A DNA stretch of 64,000 nucleotides from Melioribacteraceae bacterium (GCA_035362835.1 DAOSDY010000002.1:565692-629691), one strand, 5' to 3'; shown: positions 1 through 9,630, counted from the first letter of the stretch. Notes: generated by a model from the letters alone, not told the origin. A program made the numbers and translations.

Positions 1-2
1 AA

Positions 3-395
3 GCCGCAATGGAGATTTCTAAAAGAGAAGGAGCTAAACTTGTTAAAGAACTGGTTGTCAGCGGCGCTTTTCATTCTCCTTTAATGGCCTCGGCAAAAGA
101 TGCATTGCAAATTAAACTTGATGTTACTCCGTTTTATGATGCAAGAATTCCTGTTTACACAAATGTAACCGCCCAACCCGTAACTGATAAACATCTGATT
201 AAAAATTTTCTTTTCGAACAGCTCTCTAAACCTGTCAGGTGGGAAGAGACTATCTTAAATATGATTAACGATGGAGCTGACACGTTTTATGAAATAGGAC
301 CGGGAAAAGTATTGCAGGGGCTGGTTAAAAGAATTAATCCGGATGCTCAGATTTTCGGTATTGATAAATTCAGTGATGTAGAAAGGTTTTTGTAA
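3..395 (+). CDS. fabD: Malonyl-CoA:ACP transacylase, C-terminal part (partial)
   Basis: This is the 3' end of a gene that begins before the window; the reading frame is open back to the first bases. The product loads malonyl groups onto acyl carrier protein for fatty-acid elongation in the cytoplasm. The visible GAFHSPLM motif contains the catalytic-region histidine typical of FabD, and IGPGKVLQGLVKR near the end is typical of the acyltransferase fold. It is followed by other fatty-acid genes, and its TAA stop overlaps the next ATG by one base (TAATG), which suggests translational coupling. The methionine at base 9 is internal, not the start. Confidence 0.9.
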   Translation, partial: AAMEISKREGAKLVKELVVSGAFHSPLMASAKDALQIKLDVTPFYDARIPVYTNVTAQPVTDKHLIKNFLFEQLSKPVRWEETILNMINDGADTFYEIGPGKVLQGLVKRINPDAQIFGIDKFSDVERFL

Positions 396-1006
396 TGAAT
401 AATAAATTTGCCAGGAAGATCAATGGATTGTATATCGATCCTCAGATTTTCACAGTTAAGTTTGTAAAAGCATGCGATGTCTGTATCTGCAGCGGCGAAT
501 GCTGTTACTACGGAGTTTATACCGACAAAAAAGAATATGAAAAAATCCTGAGTGTTAAAGAAAGAATTATTCAGGCTATGGATGATTCTCAGATTAAAGA
601 TGTAGATAAATGGTTTGAGGAACCTGAAGCTGATCCTGATTTCGAATCCGGTGTCGCCGTTGGTACTGAAGTCTACAACGGTAAATGTGTCTTTCTTGAT
701 AAACAGGGGTTCTGCACTCTCCAGAAAATGGCGATTCAGGAGGGAGAATACAAGTGGAAATATAAACCGTTGTATTGTATATTATTCCCGCTCGTTATTT
801 TTGAAGGTGCTCTTACAGTTGATGACGAACATATTAACAGGATGCATTATTGCAATTTAAAACAGAATCAGACTGTTTCCATATTTGAGCATAGTAAAGA
901 AGAAATCAGATATCTGCTGGGTGAAAAAGGATTTGAAGAATTGCTTCAATATAAAGATGAATATCTAAATTCAATTAAGGAAGTTAAAATTGCAGTCGAA
1001 AAATAA
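395..1006 (+). CDS. DUF3109-like cysteine-rich protein
   Basis: A 203-residue soluble protein with a cysteine cluster near the N terminus (C27, C30, C32, C36, C37, pattern CxxCxCxxxCC) and further cysteines at about 98, 105, 126 and 150. This resembles the DUF3109/YkgJ-like group of putative metal- or Fe-S-binding proteins; the function is not known and I do not assign one. It lies inside the fatty-acid operon, overlapping fabD by one base and fabG by 17 bases, so it is almost certainly co-transcribed. Family assignment is from memory of the motif pattern and should be treated as moderate. Confidence 0.7.
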   Translation: MNNKFARKINGLYIDPQIFTVKFVKACDVCICSGECCYYGVYTDKKEYEKILSVKERIIQAMDDSQIKDVDKWFEEPEADPDFESGVAVGTEVYNGKCVFLDKQGFCTLQKMAIQEGEYKWKYKPLYCILFPLVIFEGALTVDDEHINRMHYCNLKQNQTVSIFEHSKEEIRYLLGEKGFEELLQYKDEYLNSIKEVKIAVEK

Positions 1007-1751
1007 GAGAGCGATTGTTACCGGCGGAACCCGTGGAATTGGTAAGGCAATAGTTAAAGAATTAGCTTCTAAGAGCTGCTGCGGCGTCCTCTTCTCGGAT
1101 GTTGCTTTCATTTATAACAGCTGTGATGAATGTGCAGCGGAAATTGAAAGAGAAATCGGAAGCCTCGATACAAAAATTATTGGATTTAAAGCCGACGCTA
1201 CTTCTCTGGAAGCCGCTCAGGATACGGTTAATGCTGCTATTGAGAAATTGGGAGGCGTCGATATTCTTATAAATAATGCCGGTATTACACGCGATAACCT
1301 GCTTCTCAGAATGTCTGAAAAAGAATGGGATGATGTTATCAATGTTAATCTTAAAAGCGTTTTTAATTATACCAAAGCGGTTCTGAAACACATGGTTAAC
1401 CAGCGGTATGGAAGAATCGTCAATATCGCTTCGGTTGTCGGCCTAATCGGTAACGCCGGACAGGCAAACTATGCCGCTTCAAAGGCAGGTATTGTCGGTT
1501 TTACTAAATCGATTGCAAGAGAGGTTGCTTCACGTAATATTACTGTTAATTGTGTAGCGCCCGGTTTTATTGAGACCGATATGACTAAAAGTTTGAATGA
1601 CAAACAGAGAGAAATTCTCTCCCAGACAATTCCAATGAAAAGAATGGGGAAACCTGAAGATATTGCACGCGTTGTTGGTTTTCTCTGCGGGCCGGATGCT
1701 GATTATATAACCGGACAGGTTATTGCAGTAGACGGCGGAATGACAATGTAA
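990..1751 (+). CDS. fabG: 3-oxoacyl-[ACP] reductase
   Basis: A short-chain dehydrogenase that reduces 3-oxoacyl-ACP with NADPH in the elongation cycle. The N-terminal TGGTRGIG Rossmann motif, NNAGITRDNLLLRM, catalytic S148, and Y161-x3-K165 (YAASK) are all present, and the C terminus TGQVIAVDGGMTM is typical of FabG. Length 253 is near the family's usual 245-250; the few extra residues sit after the first helix (about 29-38). The start chosen is a TTG at 990, inside the end of the preceding gene, because the Rossmann motif follows after only ten residues and no later start would keep it intact. Confidence 0.93.
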   Translation: MQSKNKRAIVTGGTRGIGKAIVKELASKSCCGVLFSDVAFIYNSCDECAAEIEREIGSLDTKIIGFKADATSLEAAQDTVNAAIEKLGGVDILINNAGITRDNLLLRMSEKEWDDVINVNLKSVFNYTKAVLKHMVNQRYGRIVNIASVVGLIGNAGQANYAASKAGIVGFTKSIAREVASRNITVNCVAPGFIETDMTKSLNDKQREILSQTIPMKRMGKPEDIARVVGFLCGPDADYITGQVIAVDGGMTM

Positions 1752-1794
1752 TTAATTATCTAATTAATAATTATCAACATTAAAGGAGCATTAA

Positions 1795-2028
1795 ATGGAC
1801 GTTGAAGCAAAAGTAAAAGAAATCATTATGGATAAACTCGGTGTAGAAGAATCTCAAATTACACCTGAAGCTTCATTTACAAACGACCTCGGCGCAGATT
1901 CTCTCGATATCGTTGAACTTGTTATGGGTTTCGAATCTGCTTTCAATATCTCTATACCTGATGAAGATGCTGAAAAAATCTCCACTGTCGGAGATGCTAC
2001 AAAATACCTTAAAGAAAAATTAGGTTAA
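1795..2028 (+). CDS. acpP: Acyl carrier protein
   Basis: A 77-residue acidic protein that carries growing acyl chains on a phosphopantetheine arm. The GADSLDIVELVM motif supplies the attachment serine (S36). An AAAGGAG ribosome-binding site lies just upstream of the ATG. It sits in the conserved fabG-acpP-fabF order. Length and sequence are fully typical. Confidence 0.97.
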   Translation: MDVEAKVKEIIMDKLGVEESQITPEASFTNDLGADSLDIVELVMGFESAFNISIPDEDAEKISTVGDATKYLKEKLG

Positions 2029-2036
2029 TATTTATT

Positions 2037-2090
2037 GGGACAGTTTTACAAGCAGGAAGACTAAACAGCTTTTAGGACTGTCTCTTTTTC
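2037..2090 (+). terminator. Possible stem-loop between acpP and fabF
   Basis: Bases 2037-2044 (GGGACAGT) can pair with 2077-2084 (ACTGTCTC, one G-U pair) across a 32-base loop, followed by a T-rich run. It could attenuate or process the transcript so that the abundant acpP message outnumbers fabF. The loop is large, so this is a weak call. Confidence 0.3.
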
Positions 2091-2119
2091 TTTATTCATA
2101 AACACTCTTTGGAGATATA

Positions 2120-3364
2120 ATGAGCAATAGGAGAGTTGTAATTACAGGAATGGGTGCAGTTACTCCAATCGGAAACAATACCCGTGAATACTGGGAAGGA
2201 TTGATTAGCGGCAGAAACGGAGCGAATATGATAACACGGTTCGATGCTTCCGCTTTCCCTACCAGGTTTGCCTGTGAAGTTAAAAATTTCGATCCATTGA
2301 CATACATCGATAAAAAAGAAGTCAAAAGGATGGATCCTTATACTCATTATGCTCTTGCTACCGCTGCAATGGCTCTCGAAGATTCCAAACTTGATCTTTC
2401 CAAAATCGATAATGAAAGAGCCGGCGTTGTATTCGGAAGCGGAATTGGTGGAATCTTAACACTCACCGATGTTCATTCGGCCTATCTCGAAGGAGGGCCC
2501 AGAAGAGTAACTCCCTTTTTTGTCCCGATGATGATTCCCGATATTGCAGCGGGACAAATTTCAATTAAGTATGGTCTCAAAGGACCGAACTATGCAACTG
2601 TCTCTGCATGCGCTACTTCTTCTCATGCTATAGCGGATGCTTTTATGCTTATTCAAAGAGGTTCTGCGGATATTATTTTCAGCGGCGGTTCGGAATATTC
2701 TCTTATTCCTCTTTCCGTAGCCGGGTTCTGTGCTGCCAGAGCAATTTCTAACTGGAACGACAGATATCTTGAAGCTTCACGCCCATTCGATAAAGACAGG
2801 AACGGTTTTGTTATGGGCGACGGAGGCGGTACTCTCGTTCTGGAGGAACTAGAGCATGCTCTTAAACGCGGCGCTCATATCTACGCTGAAATCATAGGTA
2901 TCGGATTATCGGCCGATGCTTTCCATGTTACAGCCCCGCCGCCCGGCGGCGAAGGAGCCTACCGTTCTATGCGCGAAGCCCTTAAAGACGGCGGTATTCA
3001 ACCGGAACAGGTTGATTATATTAACGCTCACGGTACTTCGACTGAATTAAACGACCTGAATGAAACGAAAGCTATCAAAACTCTTTTCGGTGAACATGCT
3101 TATAAACTTGCAATAAGTTCAACCAAATCGATGACCGGACATTTGCTTGGAGCTGCCGGAGCTATTGAAGCAATTGCGACCGCACTTGCAATACAGAATT
3201 CAATTATTCCTCCTACAATAAACCTGGATAATCCAGATCCCGAATGCGATCTTAATTATACTCCAAAGGTTGCTGCAAAACGGGAAATTAATTACGCTAT
3301 TAGTAATACATTCGGCTTTGGCGGCCATAATGCCAGCTTGCTGTTTAAGAAGTTTACAGGTTAA
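2120..3364 (+). CDS. fabF: 3-oxoacyl-[ACP] synthase II
   Basis: Condensing enzyme that extends acyl-ACP with malonyl-ACP. The thiolase-fold Cys-His-His triad is visible: C164 in SACATSSHA, H304 in NAHGTSTELND and H341 in MTGHLLGAAGA; the FGFGGHN motif is at the C terminus. Length 414 is standard. It starts at an ATG preceded by TTTGGAG. It follows acpP after 91 bases and is followed by rnc after 2 bases, the usual arrangement in many bacteria. Confidence 0.96.
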   Translation: MSNRRVVITGMGAVTPIGNNTREYWEGLISGRNGANMITRFDASAFPTRFACEVKNFDPLTYIDKKEVKRMDPYTHYALATAAMALEDSKLDLSKIDNERAGVVFGSGIGGILTLTDVHSAYLEGGPRRVTPFFVPMMIPDIAAGQISIKYGLKGPNYATVSACATSSHAIADAFMLIQRGSADIIFSGGSEYSLIPLSVAGFCAARAISNWNDRYLEASRPFDKDRNGFVMGDGGGTLVLEELEHALKRGAHIYAEIIGIGLSADAFHVTAPPPGGEGAYRSMREALKDGGIQPEQVDYINAHGTSTELNDLNETKAIKTLFGEHAYKLAISSTKSMTGHLLGAAGAIEAIATALAIQNSIIPPTINLDNPDPECDLNYTPKVAAKREINYAISNTFGFGGHNASLLFKKFTG

Positions 3365-3366
3365 GA

Positions 3367-4152
3367 TTGTTAAAAAGTTTTTTTGAAAATCTTAAAAAGA
3401 TTTTCAATCGAAGAATCATTAGTAATACAATTCCTGCTGAGATTCTTTCAAAAATAGAATCCCTTCAGGAAAAACTCGGTTTTAATATCGAAGACCGGGC
3501 ATACTTTGTTAAAGCTATTACTCACAGATCCTACCTCGAAATTAATCCCGGCCTTGAAAAATCCAATGAACGGCTTGAGTTCCTCGGTGACGCGGTTTTG
3601 AATATGATTGTTGGCGCTTACCTCTTTGAAAATTATGTTGAAGAAGAGGAAGGTTTTTTAACCAAAGCACGTTCATCACTCGTAAATCGGGAACGTCTCT
3701 ATATGACGGCTGAAAATCTCGGTCTGAAGAATTACCTTATGTATAATCACCGTTATATTGGCGACTCTTTCGAAGGATTGAAAACAATTCTGGCCGATTC
3801 ACTTGAAGCCATTATCGGAGCTATCTATATCGATAAAGGATTGCAGGAAGCTGAAAAGTTTGTACTTAATAACATCGTTTATCCTTATGAGGAAGACGAA
3901 AGCTTCCTGGTAGATAAAAACTTTAAAGGACAGCTCCTTGAATTTACACATTCAAAAAAAATGGATCCCCCAAGGTATGTTGTGACAAAAATGGAAGGCC
4001 CTGAGCATAAAAGAGAATTTACTATTGAAGTTCACATAGGGGATTTACTTTATGGTACAGGAATGGGAAGGAGTAAAAAATCCGCTGAGCAGGAGGCATC
4101 CCGGCAGGCCATTTCATCTCTTAGATCAAAAAATAAAAATATTTCATCCTGA
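3367..4152 (+). CDS. rnc: Ribonuclease III
   Basis: Double-strand-specific endoribonuclease that processes rRNA precursors and mRNA duplexes. The signature ERLEFLGDAVLNMIV with its acidic metal ligands is at residues ~68-82, and a C-terminal double-stranded RNA-binding domain (FKGQLLEF to AEQEASRQAI) covers about 179-255. An N-terminal extension of about 25 residues precedes the catalytic domain. The start is a TTG two bases after the fabF stop, so it depends on coupling with fabF. Length 261 is slightly longer than average. Confidence 0.94.
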   Translation: MLKSFFENLKKIFNRRIISNTIPAEILSKIESLQEKLGFNIEDRAYFVKAITHRSYLEINPGLEKSNERLEFLGDAVLNMIVGAYLFENYVEEEEGFLTKARSSLVNRERLYMTAENLGLKNYLMYNHRYIGDSFEGLKTILADSLEAIIGAIYIDKGLQEAEKFVLNNIVYPYEEDESFLVDKNFKGQLLEFTHSKKMDPPRYVVTKMEGPEHKREFTIEVHIGDLLYGTGMGRSKKSAEQEASRQAISSLRSKNKNISS

Positions 4153-4182
4153 AAATCACATCCCGAATTCTCTCCTTTTATT

Positions 4183-4190
4183 TATATTTG
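4183..4190 (+). promoter_or_regulatory. Candidate Bacteroidota-type -7 element for gcvP
   Basis: TATATTTG matches the TAnnTTTG consensus of the Bacteroidota housekeeping sigma factor, about 50 bases before the gcvP start. I see no convincing TTG at -33, so support is one-sided. Confidence 0.3.
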
Positions 4191-4240
4191 AAGACGAAAA
4201 TAACTCTTTAATTGAATAACCTTACTATAGTGAGATTAAA

Positions 4241-7114
4241 ATGAATAATTTCGAATTCTTCGACAAATTCGTTGACCGCCATATCGGTCCCGATGAAAAT
4301 GAGATTAAAAAGATGCTTGATGTTATTGGCGTTTCTTCCCTGGATGAATTGATAGAGAAGACTGTCCCAAAATCGATTAAATTGAAAGATGAGCTGAAAC
4401 TTGATGAACCGATGACCGAATTTGAATTTCTCAATCATCTGAGAGACGTAGCATCAAAGAACAAAATTTTCAAAAACTACATCGGTATGGGTTACTATCC
4501 TACTATAACACCCGGTGTGGTTAGAAGAAATATTCTCGAAAATCCCGGATGGTATACTCAATACACTCCGTACCAGGCAGAAATTTCGCAGGGAAGGCTC
4601 GAAGCACTTCTCAATTTTCAGACTATGATTATTGATCTGACCGGTTTACCGATAGCAAACGCGTCTCTTCTGGATGAAGCAACCGCTGCCGCTGAGGCGA
4701 TGGGTATGCTTTATTCTGTTAGAAAAACCAATAAGAAAAATTCTAATGTCTTCTTTGTAAGTGACGAAGTTTTTCCGCAGACCGTTGATGTGCTTAAAAC
4801 CCGTTCGGCTCCTCTTGGCATTGAATTAAGAATAGGTAATCTTAAAAATCTTGAACTGACCGATGACCTGTTCGGAATATTTGTACAGTACCCAACAGGT
4901 GATGGCGAGATATATGATTACAGAAAACTTTTTGAAGAAGCTTCTTCTAAAGGAATCTATAAAGCTGTAGCCGCAGATCTGTTAAGTCTTGCTCTTCTTA
5001 CTCCTCCCGGCGAATTCGGTGCCGATATTGCAGTCGGTTCCGCTCAGCGATTCGGTGTCCCGATGGGATACGGCGGACCTCATGCGGCATTCTTTGCTAC
5101 CAAGGATGAATTCAAACGCCAGATTCCGGGAAGAATTATCGGTGTCTCCGTTGATAGCCAGGGTAAAAGAGCTCTTAGAATGGCTCTTCAGACACGTGAA
5201 CAGCATATTAAAAGAGAACACGCAACCAGTAATATCTGCACCGCTCAGGTTCTTCTGGCTATTATGGCTGGTATGTACGCAACATATCACGGTCCTAAAG
5301 GTATTAAAGCAATTGCCGGCAGGATAAACAACCTTGCCTCTCTGCTTTCTGATAATCTGAATCAGCTTGGAATTAAACAGTTAAATAAAAATTATTTTGA
5401 TACTCTGAAAGTGGTTATGAGTAGTTCCGGAGAAGCGGGTCGCGTTAATAAATCGGCTCTCGAAAAAAGAATTAACCTGAGAATTATTGACGATAAGACT
5501 TTTGGAATCTCGATAGCGGAACCAGATACAATTAACGATGTTATGGCCCTTACCGGAATATTTGCATCAGCAGTAAACCGCAAGATTCCGGATATTAATT
5601 CTAATCTTAACGCCGATAGCATCCCGGCGGAATTGAAACGGAAGTCGGATTTTTTGACTCATCCTGTTTTCAATTCATATTACGCAGAAACGGAAATGCT
5701 CAGATATATTAAAGGACTTGAGAAGAAGGATCTTTCGCTTACGCAATCTATGATTCCGCTCGGTTCCTGTACTATGAAGCTTAACGCCTCAACAGAAATG
5801 TTTCCCGTTACCTGGAGCAAATTTGGAGAGATTCATCCGTTCGCTCCTTCCGATCAGACCGCAGGCTATAAAGAACTGATAACAAAACTTGAAAACGATC
5901 TGGCACTTATGACCGGATTTAAATCCGTCTCGATGCAGCCCAATTCCGGCGCTCAGGGTGAATATACCGGTCTGATGGTTATAAGAGCATACCATCATAG
6001 CCGTGGTGATTTTCACCGCGATGTAGTGCTGATCCCTGCTTCTGCACACGGTACAAATCCTGCCAGCGCTGTAATGGCAGGCGGTAAAGTTGTTGTTGTA
6101 AAGTGTGATGAGAAAGGGAATATCGATCTAGCCGACCTCCGCGCAAAAGCCGAACAGTATAAGGATTCACTCTCTTCGCTTATGGTTACATATCCTTCAA
6201 CTCACGGAGTTTTTGAGGAGGAGATAATCGAAATCTGCAAAATCATACATGATTGCGGTGGTCAGGTTTATATGGATGGCGCTAATCTAAACGCTCAGCT
6301 CGGTTTAACAAGCCCCGGTTCTATCGGCGCGGATGTATGCCATCTCAATCTTCACAAAACATTTACTATTCCGCACGGCGGGGGCGGACCCGGTATGGGA
6401 CCGATTGCAGTAGCCGATCATCTAACGCCGTTTTTACCCGGCCACCCGGTTGTTAAGACCGGAGGCGATAAGGCGATTAACGCTGTTTCGGCTGCGCCTT
6501 GGGGCAGTGCGAGCATCCTGGTTATTCCTTATGCATATATTAAAATGATGGGCGGTAAAGGATTAACGTTTGCTACTAAGGTTGCAATACTTAATGCCAA
6601 TTATATAAAAGCAAAACTTAATGGTTATTACCCAACTCTCTACACAGGGGCAAACGGTTTTGTTGCTCATGAATTGATTTTTGATACGCGCAATTTTAAA
6701 CAGTCTGCAAACATTGAAGTTGAGGATATCGCTAAGAGACTTATGGATTATGGTTTTCATGCTCCAACAGTTTCTTTCCCGGTACCTGGTACTCTAATGG
6801 TTGAGCCGACTGAAAGCGAATCGTTATACGAACTTAACCGTTTCTGCGACGCTATGATTGCCATCAGAAAAGAGATTGAGAATGTTGAAAAAGGGAACTG
6901 GGATAAAGCCGATAATCCTCTTAAGAATTCTCCCCATACTGCAGAGGTTGTAATTGCAAATGAATGGAATCATAAATATACCCGTGAAGAAGCTGCTTTC
7001 CCTGCAAACTATGTAAGGGAAAATAAATTCTGGCCCGGCGTAGGACGCGTTAATAATGCTTACGGCGACCGTAATCTTGTCTGCAGCTGTTTACCGGTAA
7101 GTGATTACGAATAA
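4241..7114 (+). CDS. gcvP: Glycine dehydrogenase (decarboxylating), P-protein
   Basis: The pyridoxal-phosphate subunit of the glycine cleavage system: it decarboxylates glycine and passes the aminomethyl group to lipoylated GcvH. At 957 residues it is the fused long form, with the alpha-like half in residues 1-450 and the beta-like half from about 470. The PLP lysine is K706 in LNLHKTFTIPHGGGG, followed by the glycine-rich loop. Other Gcv genes are not in the window. It has its own upstream gap of 88 bases and no obvious glycine riboswitch. Confidence 0.96.
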   Translation: MNNFEFFDKFVDRHIGPDENEIKKMLDVIGVSSLDELIEKTVPKSIKLKDELKLDEPMTEFEFLNHLRDVASKNKIFKNYIGMGYYPTITPGVVRRNILENPGWYTQYTPYQAEISQGRLEALLNFQTMIIDLTGLPIANASLLDEATAAAEAMGMLYSVRKTNKKNSNVFFVSDEVFPQTVDVLKTRSAPLGIELRIGNLKNLELTDDLFGIFVQYPTGDGEIYDYRKLFEEASSKGIYKAVAADLLSLALLTPPGEFGADIAVGSAQRFGVPMGYGGPHAAFFATKDEFKRQIPGRIIGVSVDSQGKRALRMALQTREQHIKREHATSNICTAQVLLAIMAGMYATYHGPKGIKAIAGRINNLASLLSDNLNQLGIKQLNKNYFDTLKVVMSSSGEAGRVNKSALEKRINLRIIDDKTFGISIAEPDTINDVMALTGIFASAVNRKIPDINSNLNADSIPAELKRKSDFLTHPVFNSYYAETEMLRYIKGLEKKDLSLTQSMIPLGSCTMKLNASTEMFPVTWSKFGEIHPFAPSDQTAGYKELITKLENDLALMTGFKSVSMQPNSGAQGEYTGLMVIRAYHHSRGDFHRDVVLIPASAHGTNPASAVMAGGKVVVVKCDEKGNIDLADLRAKAEQYKDSLSSLMVTYPSTHGVFEEEIIEICKIIHDCGGQVYMDGANLNAQLGLTSPGSIGADVCHLNLHKTFTIPHGGGGPGMGPIAVADHLTPFLPGHPVVKTGGDKAINAVSAAPWGSASILVIPYAYIKMMGGKGLTFATKVAILNANYIKAKLNGYYPTLYTGANGFVAHELIFDTRNFKQSANIEVEDIAKRLMDYGFHAPTVSFPVPGTLMVEPTESESLYELNRFCDAMIAIRKEIENVEKGNWDKADNPLKNSPHTAEVVIANEWNHKYTREEAAFPANYVRENKFWPGVGRVNNAYGDRNLVCSCLPVSDYE

Positions 7115-7128
7115 ATGACATGTGAGTG

Positions 7129-7560
7129 ATGAATACGGATAATAAAGTAAATATATGCCGGCTCTTAAAAGATTCTAAAACAATTGCGGTTGTAGGAATC
7201 TCGAGGGAAAAGTGGAAGACGAGCAGAAAGATTGCCTCGTTCCTTGCTGATCATAACTATGATGTTGTCGGAGTAAATCCCTCGTTCGGTGATGGAGATG
7301 CGGACGGAATAAAAGTATACAAATCTATTTCAGATATTCCGCATCAAGTGGATATAATTAATGTGTTTAGGCGCTCCGAAGATATTCCCGCTCTAATTGA
7401 AGAAGTGCTTGAGAAAAATCCTAAAGCCCTCTGGCTTCAGCAGGGTATTAGAAACGATAATGCAGTTAAGCCTGTTATTGAAAAGGGGATTATTACAATT
7501 CAGGATGAATGCATTTTTGTTGAATACAATAACTGTAAATCATTTTCATCGAAGAGTTAA
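7129..7560 (+). CDS. CoA-binding domain protein (YccU-like)
   Basis: A small soluble Rossmann-type protein of about 143 residues. The segment TIAVVGISREKWKTS near residue 20, the GVNP motif after the second strand, and the final QDECIFVEY are characteristic of stand-alone CoA-binding proteins related to the N-terminal domain of succinyl-CoA synthetase alpha. Binding of CoA or a CoA ester is expected; no reaction can be named. A GTG at 7126 precedes the ATG at 7129; I chose the ATG. It lies 14 bases after gcvP. Confidence 0.8.
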   Translation: MNTDNKVNICRLLKDSKTIAVVGISREKWKTSRKIASFLADHNYDVVGVNPSFGDGDADGIKVYKSISDIPHQVDIINVFRRSEDIPALIEEVLEKNPKALWLQQGIRNDNAVKPVIEKGIITIQDECIFVEYNNCKSFSSKS

Positions 7561-7577
7561 TCAGAAAGCCGGTTGCA

Positions 7578-8924
7578 ATGAAATTCTTTAAAAAGGAATA
7601 CTTCATAACTGCAGCCGGCATTTTTATTTTTCTTCAATCCATTCTTACTGCTGCTCCCGATTCACTCTATGTTGATAACGAATATTTTATTGTCGATTCA
7701 ATTAAGATCTCCGGCAACGATATAACCGAGGAATATATAATCCTCCGTGAATTAACATTTAAATCGAGCGATGTGGTCTCAACCTCTGATCTGCGCTATA
7801 ACAGGGAGCGGATATTCAGTCTCCGGCTTTTCACGCGGGTTGATCTTAAAACTGAAGCGTCGTCCGATCAGGATAAAAAAAATGTAATTATCGACCTGGC
7901 AGAAAGCTGGTATATCTATCCTATTCCGTTTATAAGGCGCAATAATGAGGCTTCAGGCAAATACTCCTTCGGTGTCAATCTTTCATTCAAGAATTTCAGG
8001 GGGCGGAACGAGCACCTCCGTTCCGTAATTAGTCTCGGTTACGATCCCTACTTTGCACTTTTATATCAAAATCCTGCATTCGATTTTAAGAATAATCTCG
8101 GAATCAGTTTCGGATTATCATTTCTTAAACTCAGCAATAAAAGTGAATATGCTAAAACAATTTACGGCGGTGATTTCGAATATAAATTCTATTCTATAGG
8201 CTTTTCACTCGGTAAGAGAATTGATCAGTTCAACGAATTATATGGCACTGCAGGTTTCGATTATATTGAGGGACCGGAAGAATCGAAAGGGAGGATTACG
8301 GCATCGGGCAGGCCGATAGATCGAGTACTCTCTCTTAAAGTCAATTATGATTATGATTCGAGGGACCTGAAGCAATTCTCCCAGAATGGAATTTTTTCTT
8401 CCGTATCACTAAAACATAACGGGTTCGGAATAAACAGCATAAGCTACAATGTATTCGAGTTTGATTTCAGGGAATACAGGAGCATTATTAGCGATCTTTC
8501 GGCAAGGTGGAGATTCGCATTCCGTCATACCTTCGGAGGATTTATTCCTTACTATGATTATTCCTACTTCGGTTACGGAGAATATGTACGTGGCTACAGT
8601 AATGATAATCATGAAGGGAATAATTCAATTATTGCATCTGTGGAAATGAGCTATCCTTTAATCAAAGAATTTGATTTCAGTATTAAAATCCCGTTAATTC
8701 CGCAACAGTTAACATCTGCCAGAATCGGCATTTATCTCTCTGCATTTGCCGATGCGGGTCAGGTTTTTAATAATAATCATCGGTTCAGATTTTCTGATTT
8801 TTATCCGGGTTACGGTTTCGGATTAACTATTTTAGTGCTACCTTACAATGCGCTTAGGTTAGAGTATGCATTCAATAAATACGGCATAGGAGAAATATTA
8901 ATTGGCACCGGATTTTCTTTCTAA
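7578..8924 (+). CDS. Outer-membrane beta-barrel protein with POTRA domain (BamA/TamA-like)
   Basis: A 448-residue exported protein. A signal peptide of about 25 residues ends in the LTAAPDS region. Residues ~35-110 form one POTRA-like domain (IDSIKISGNDITEEYIILRE then the YNRERIFSLRLF stretch), and the rest is rich in alternating aromatic beta-strands with a VRGY-type strand (GEYVRGYSND) and a terminal phenylalanine (IGTGFSF), as expected for an Omp85-type barrel. With only one POTRA it is shorter than BamA, so it is probably a TamA-like or accessory Omp85 protein. Its 3' end overlaps rsmE by 23 bases. Confidence 0.8.
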   Translation: MKFFKKEYFITAAGIFIFLQSILTAAPDSLYVDNEYFIVDSIKISGNDITEEYIILRELTFKSSDVVSTSDLRYNRERIFSLRLFTRVDLKTEASSDQDKKNVIIDLAESWYIYPIPFIRRNNEASGKYSFGVNLSFKNFRGRNEHLRSVISLGYDPYFALLYQNPAFDFKNNLGISFGLSFLKLSNKSEYAKTIYGGDFEYKFYSIGFSLGKRIDQFNELYGTAGFDYIEGPEESKGRITASGRPIDRVLSLKVNYDYDSRDLKQFSQNGIFSSVSLKHNGFGINSISYNVFEFDFREYRSIISDLSARWRFAFRHTFGGFIPYYDYSYFGYGEYVRGYSNDNHEGNNSIIASVEMSYPLIKEFDFSIKIPLIPQQLTSARIGIYLSAFADAGQVFNNNHRFRFSDFYPGYGFGLTILVLPYNALRLEYAFNKYGIGEILIGTGFSF

Positions 8925-9630
8925 TACAGATCTCTATTACTCACCCGATCCAGTAATTGAGAATAAAATATCCATTACGGGTGAAGAAGTTCATCACATA
9001 AAAGATGTTATGAGGCACAGGGAAGGCGATCCGCTTGCTGTTACTGATGGAAAAGGAAATATATTCAAGAGCCGGATCGAATCAATTTCCAAGAACAGTA
9101 TTCAATGCTCTATTAGTGAAGTGTTGCATTACGGCAATCCGCTGGAAAAAATATTCTTCTGTATCCCGAGGTTAAGGACTCAGGACCGTTTTGAATTTGC
9201 CCTGGAGAAATGTGTTGAGCTTGGCATAACAAATTTCATAATCTTCGATTCGATCAGGACCGTTGCCAAAGGTCCGAAGATCGACAGATGGCAGAAAGTT
9301 CTAATGGCTGCTATGAAACAATCTTTAAGGTCATACTTACCGACTGTACAACATCTCAGATCAGTTTCCGAAATCGCAGGTTTACCCGGTAAACGGATTA
9401 TTTTCGAGCAGACAGCCGGCTTAAAACTCGACAAATTCCTTTCAACTTCCGGTCCCTCATTCGGTGATGAAAATTTCTACTTTGTTTTCGGTCCGGAAGG
9501 TGGCTTTGCGGATGAAGAAATATTTATGACGAAAAAATGTTACTTCGTTAAGCTGACAGGGAACAGGTTAAGGACTGAAACCGCGGTTATATCGGCGGCT
9601 GGAATGGTTGCTACAATCTTAGGTAACTAA
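8902..9630 (+). CDS. rsmE: 16S rRNA m3U1498 methyltransferase
   Basis: SPOUT-class methyltransferase for the small-subunit rRNA. The PUA-like N-terminal domain (EEVHHIKDVMRHREGDPLAV), the KCVELGITNF segment, the GPEGGFADEEI loop at the knot and the LRTETAVISA motif near the end are all diagnostic. Length 242 is standard. The start is a TTG inside the 3' end of the preceding outer-membrane gene. Its stop directly abuts the stop of the convergent purine phosphorylase gene with no intervening base. Confidence 0.93.
   Translation: MAPDFLSNTDLYYSPDPVIENKISITGEEVHHIKDVMRHREGDPLAVTDGKGNIFKSRIESISKNSIQCSISEVLHYGNPLEKIFFCIPRLRTQDRFEFALEKCVELGITNFIIFDSIRTVAKGPKIDRWQKVLMAAMKQSLRSYLPTVQHLRSVSEIAGLPGKRIIFEQTAGLKLDKFLSTSGPSFGDENFYFVFGPEGGFADEEIFMTKKCYFVKLTGNRLRTETAVISAAGMVATILGN

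Noticed and set aside
1062..1391. Minus-strand open frame opposite fabG, and similar antisense frames across the window
   Set aside because: They mirror the codon structure of well-supported genes on the other strand and have no motifs.
4153..4240. Glycine riboswitch before gcvP
   Set aside because: Only 88 bases, with no paired-aptamer structure visible.
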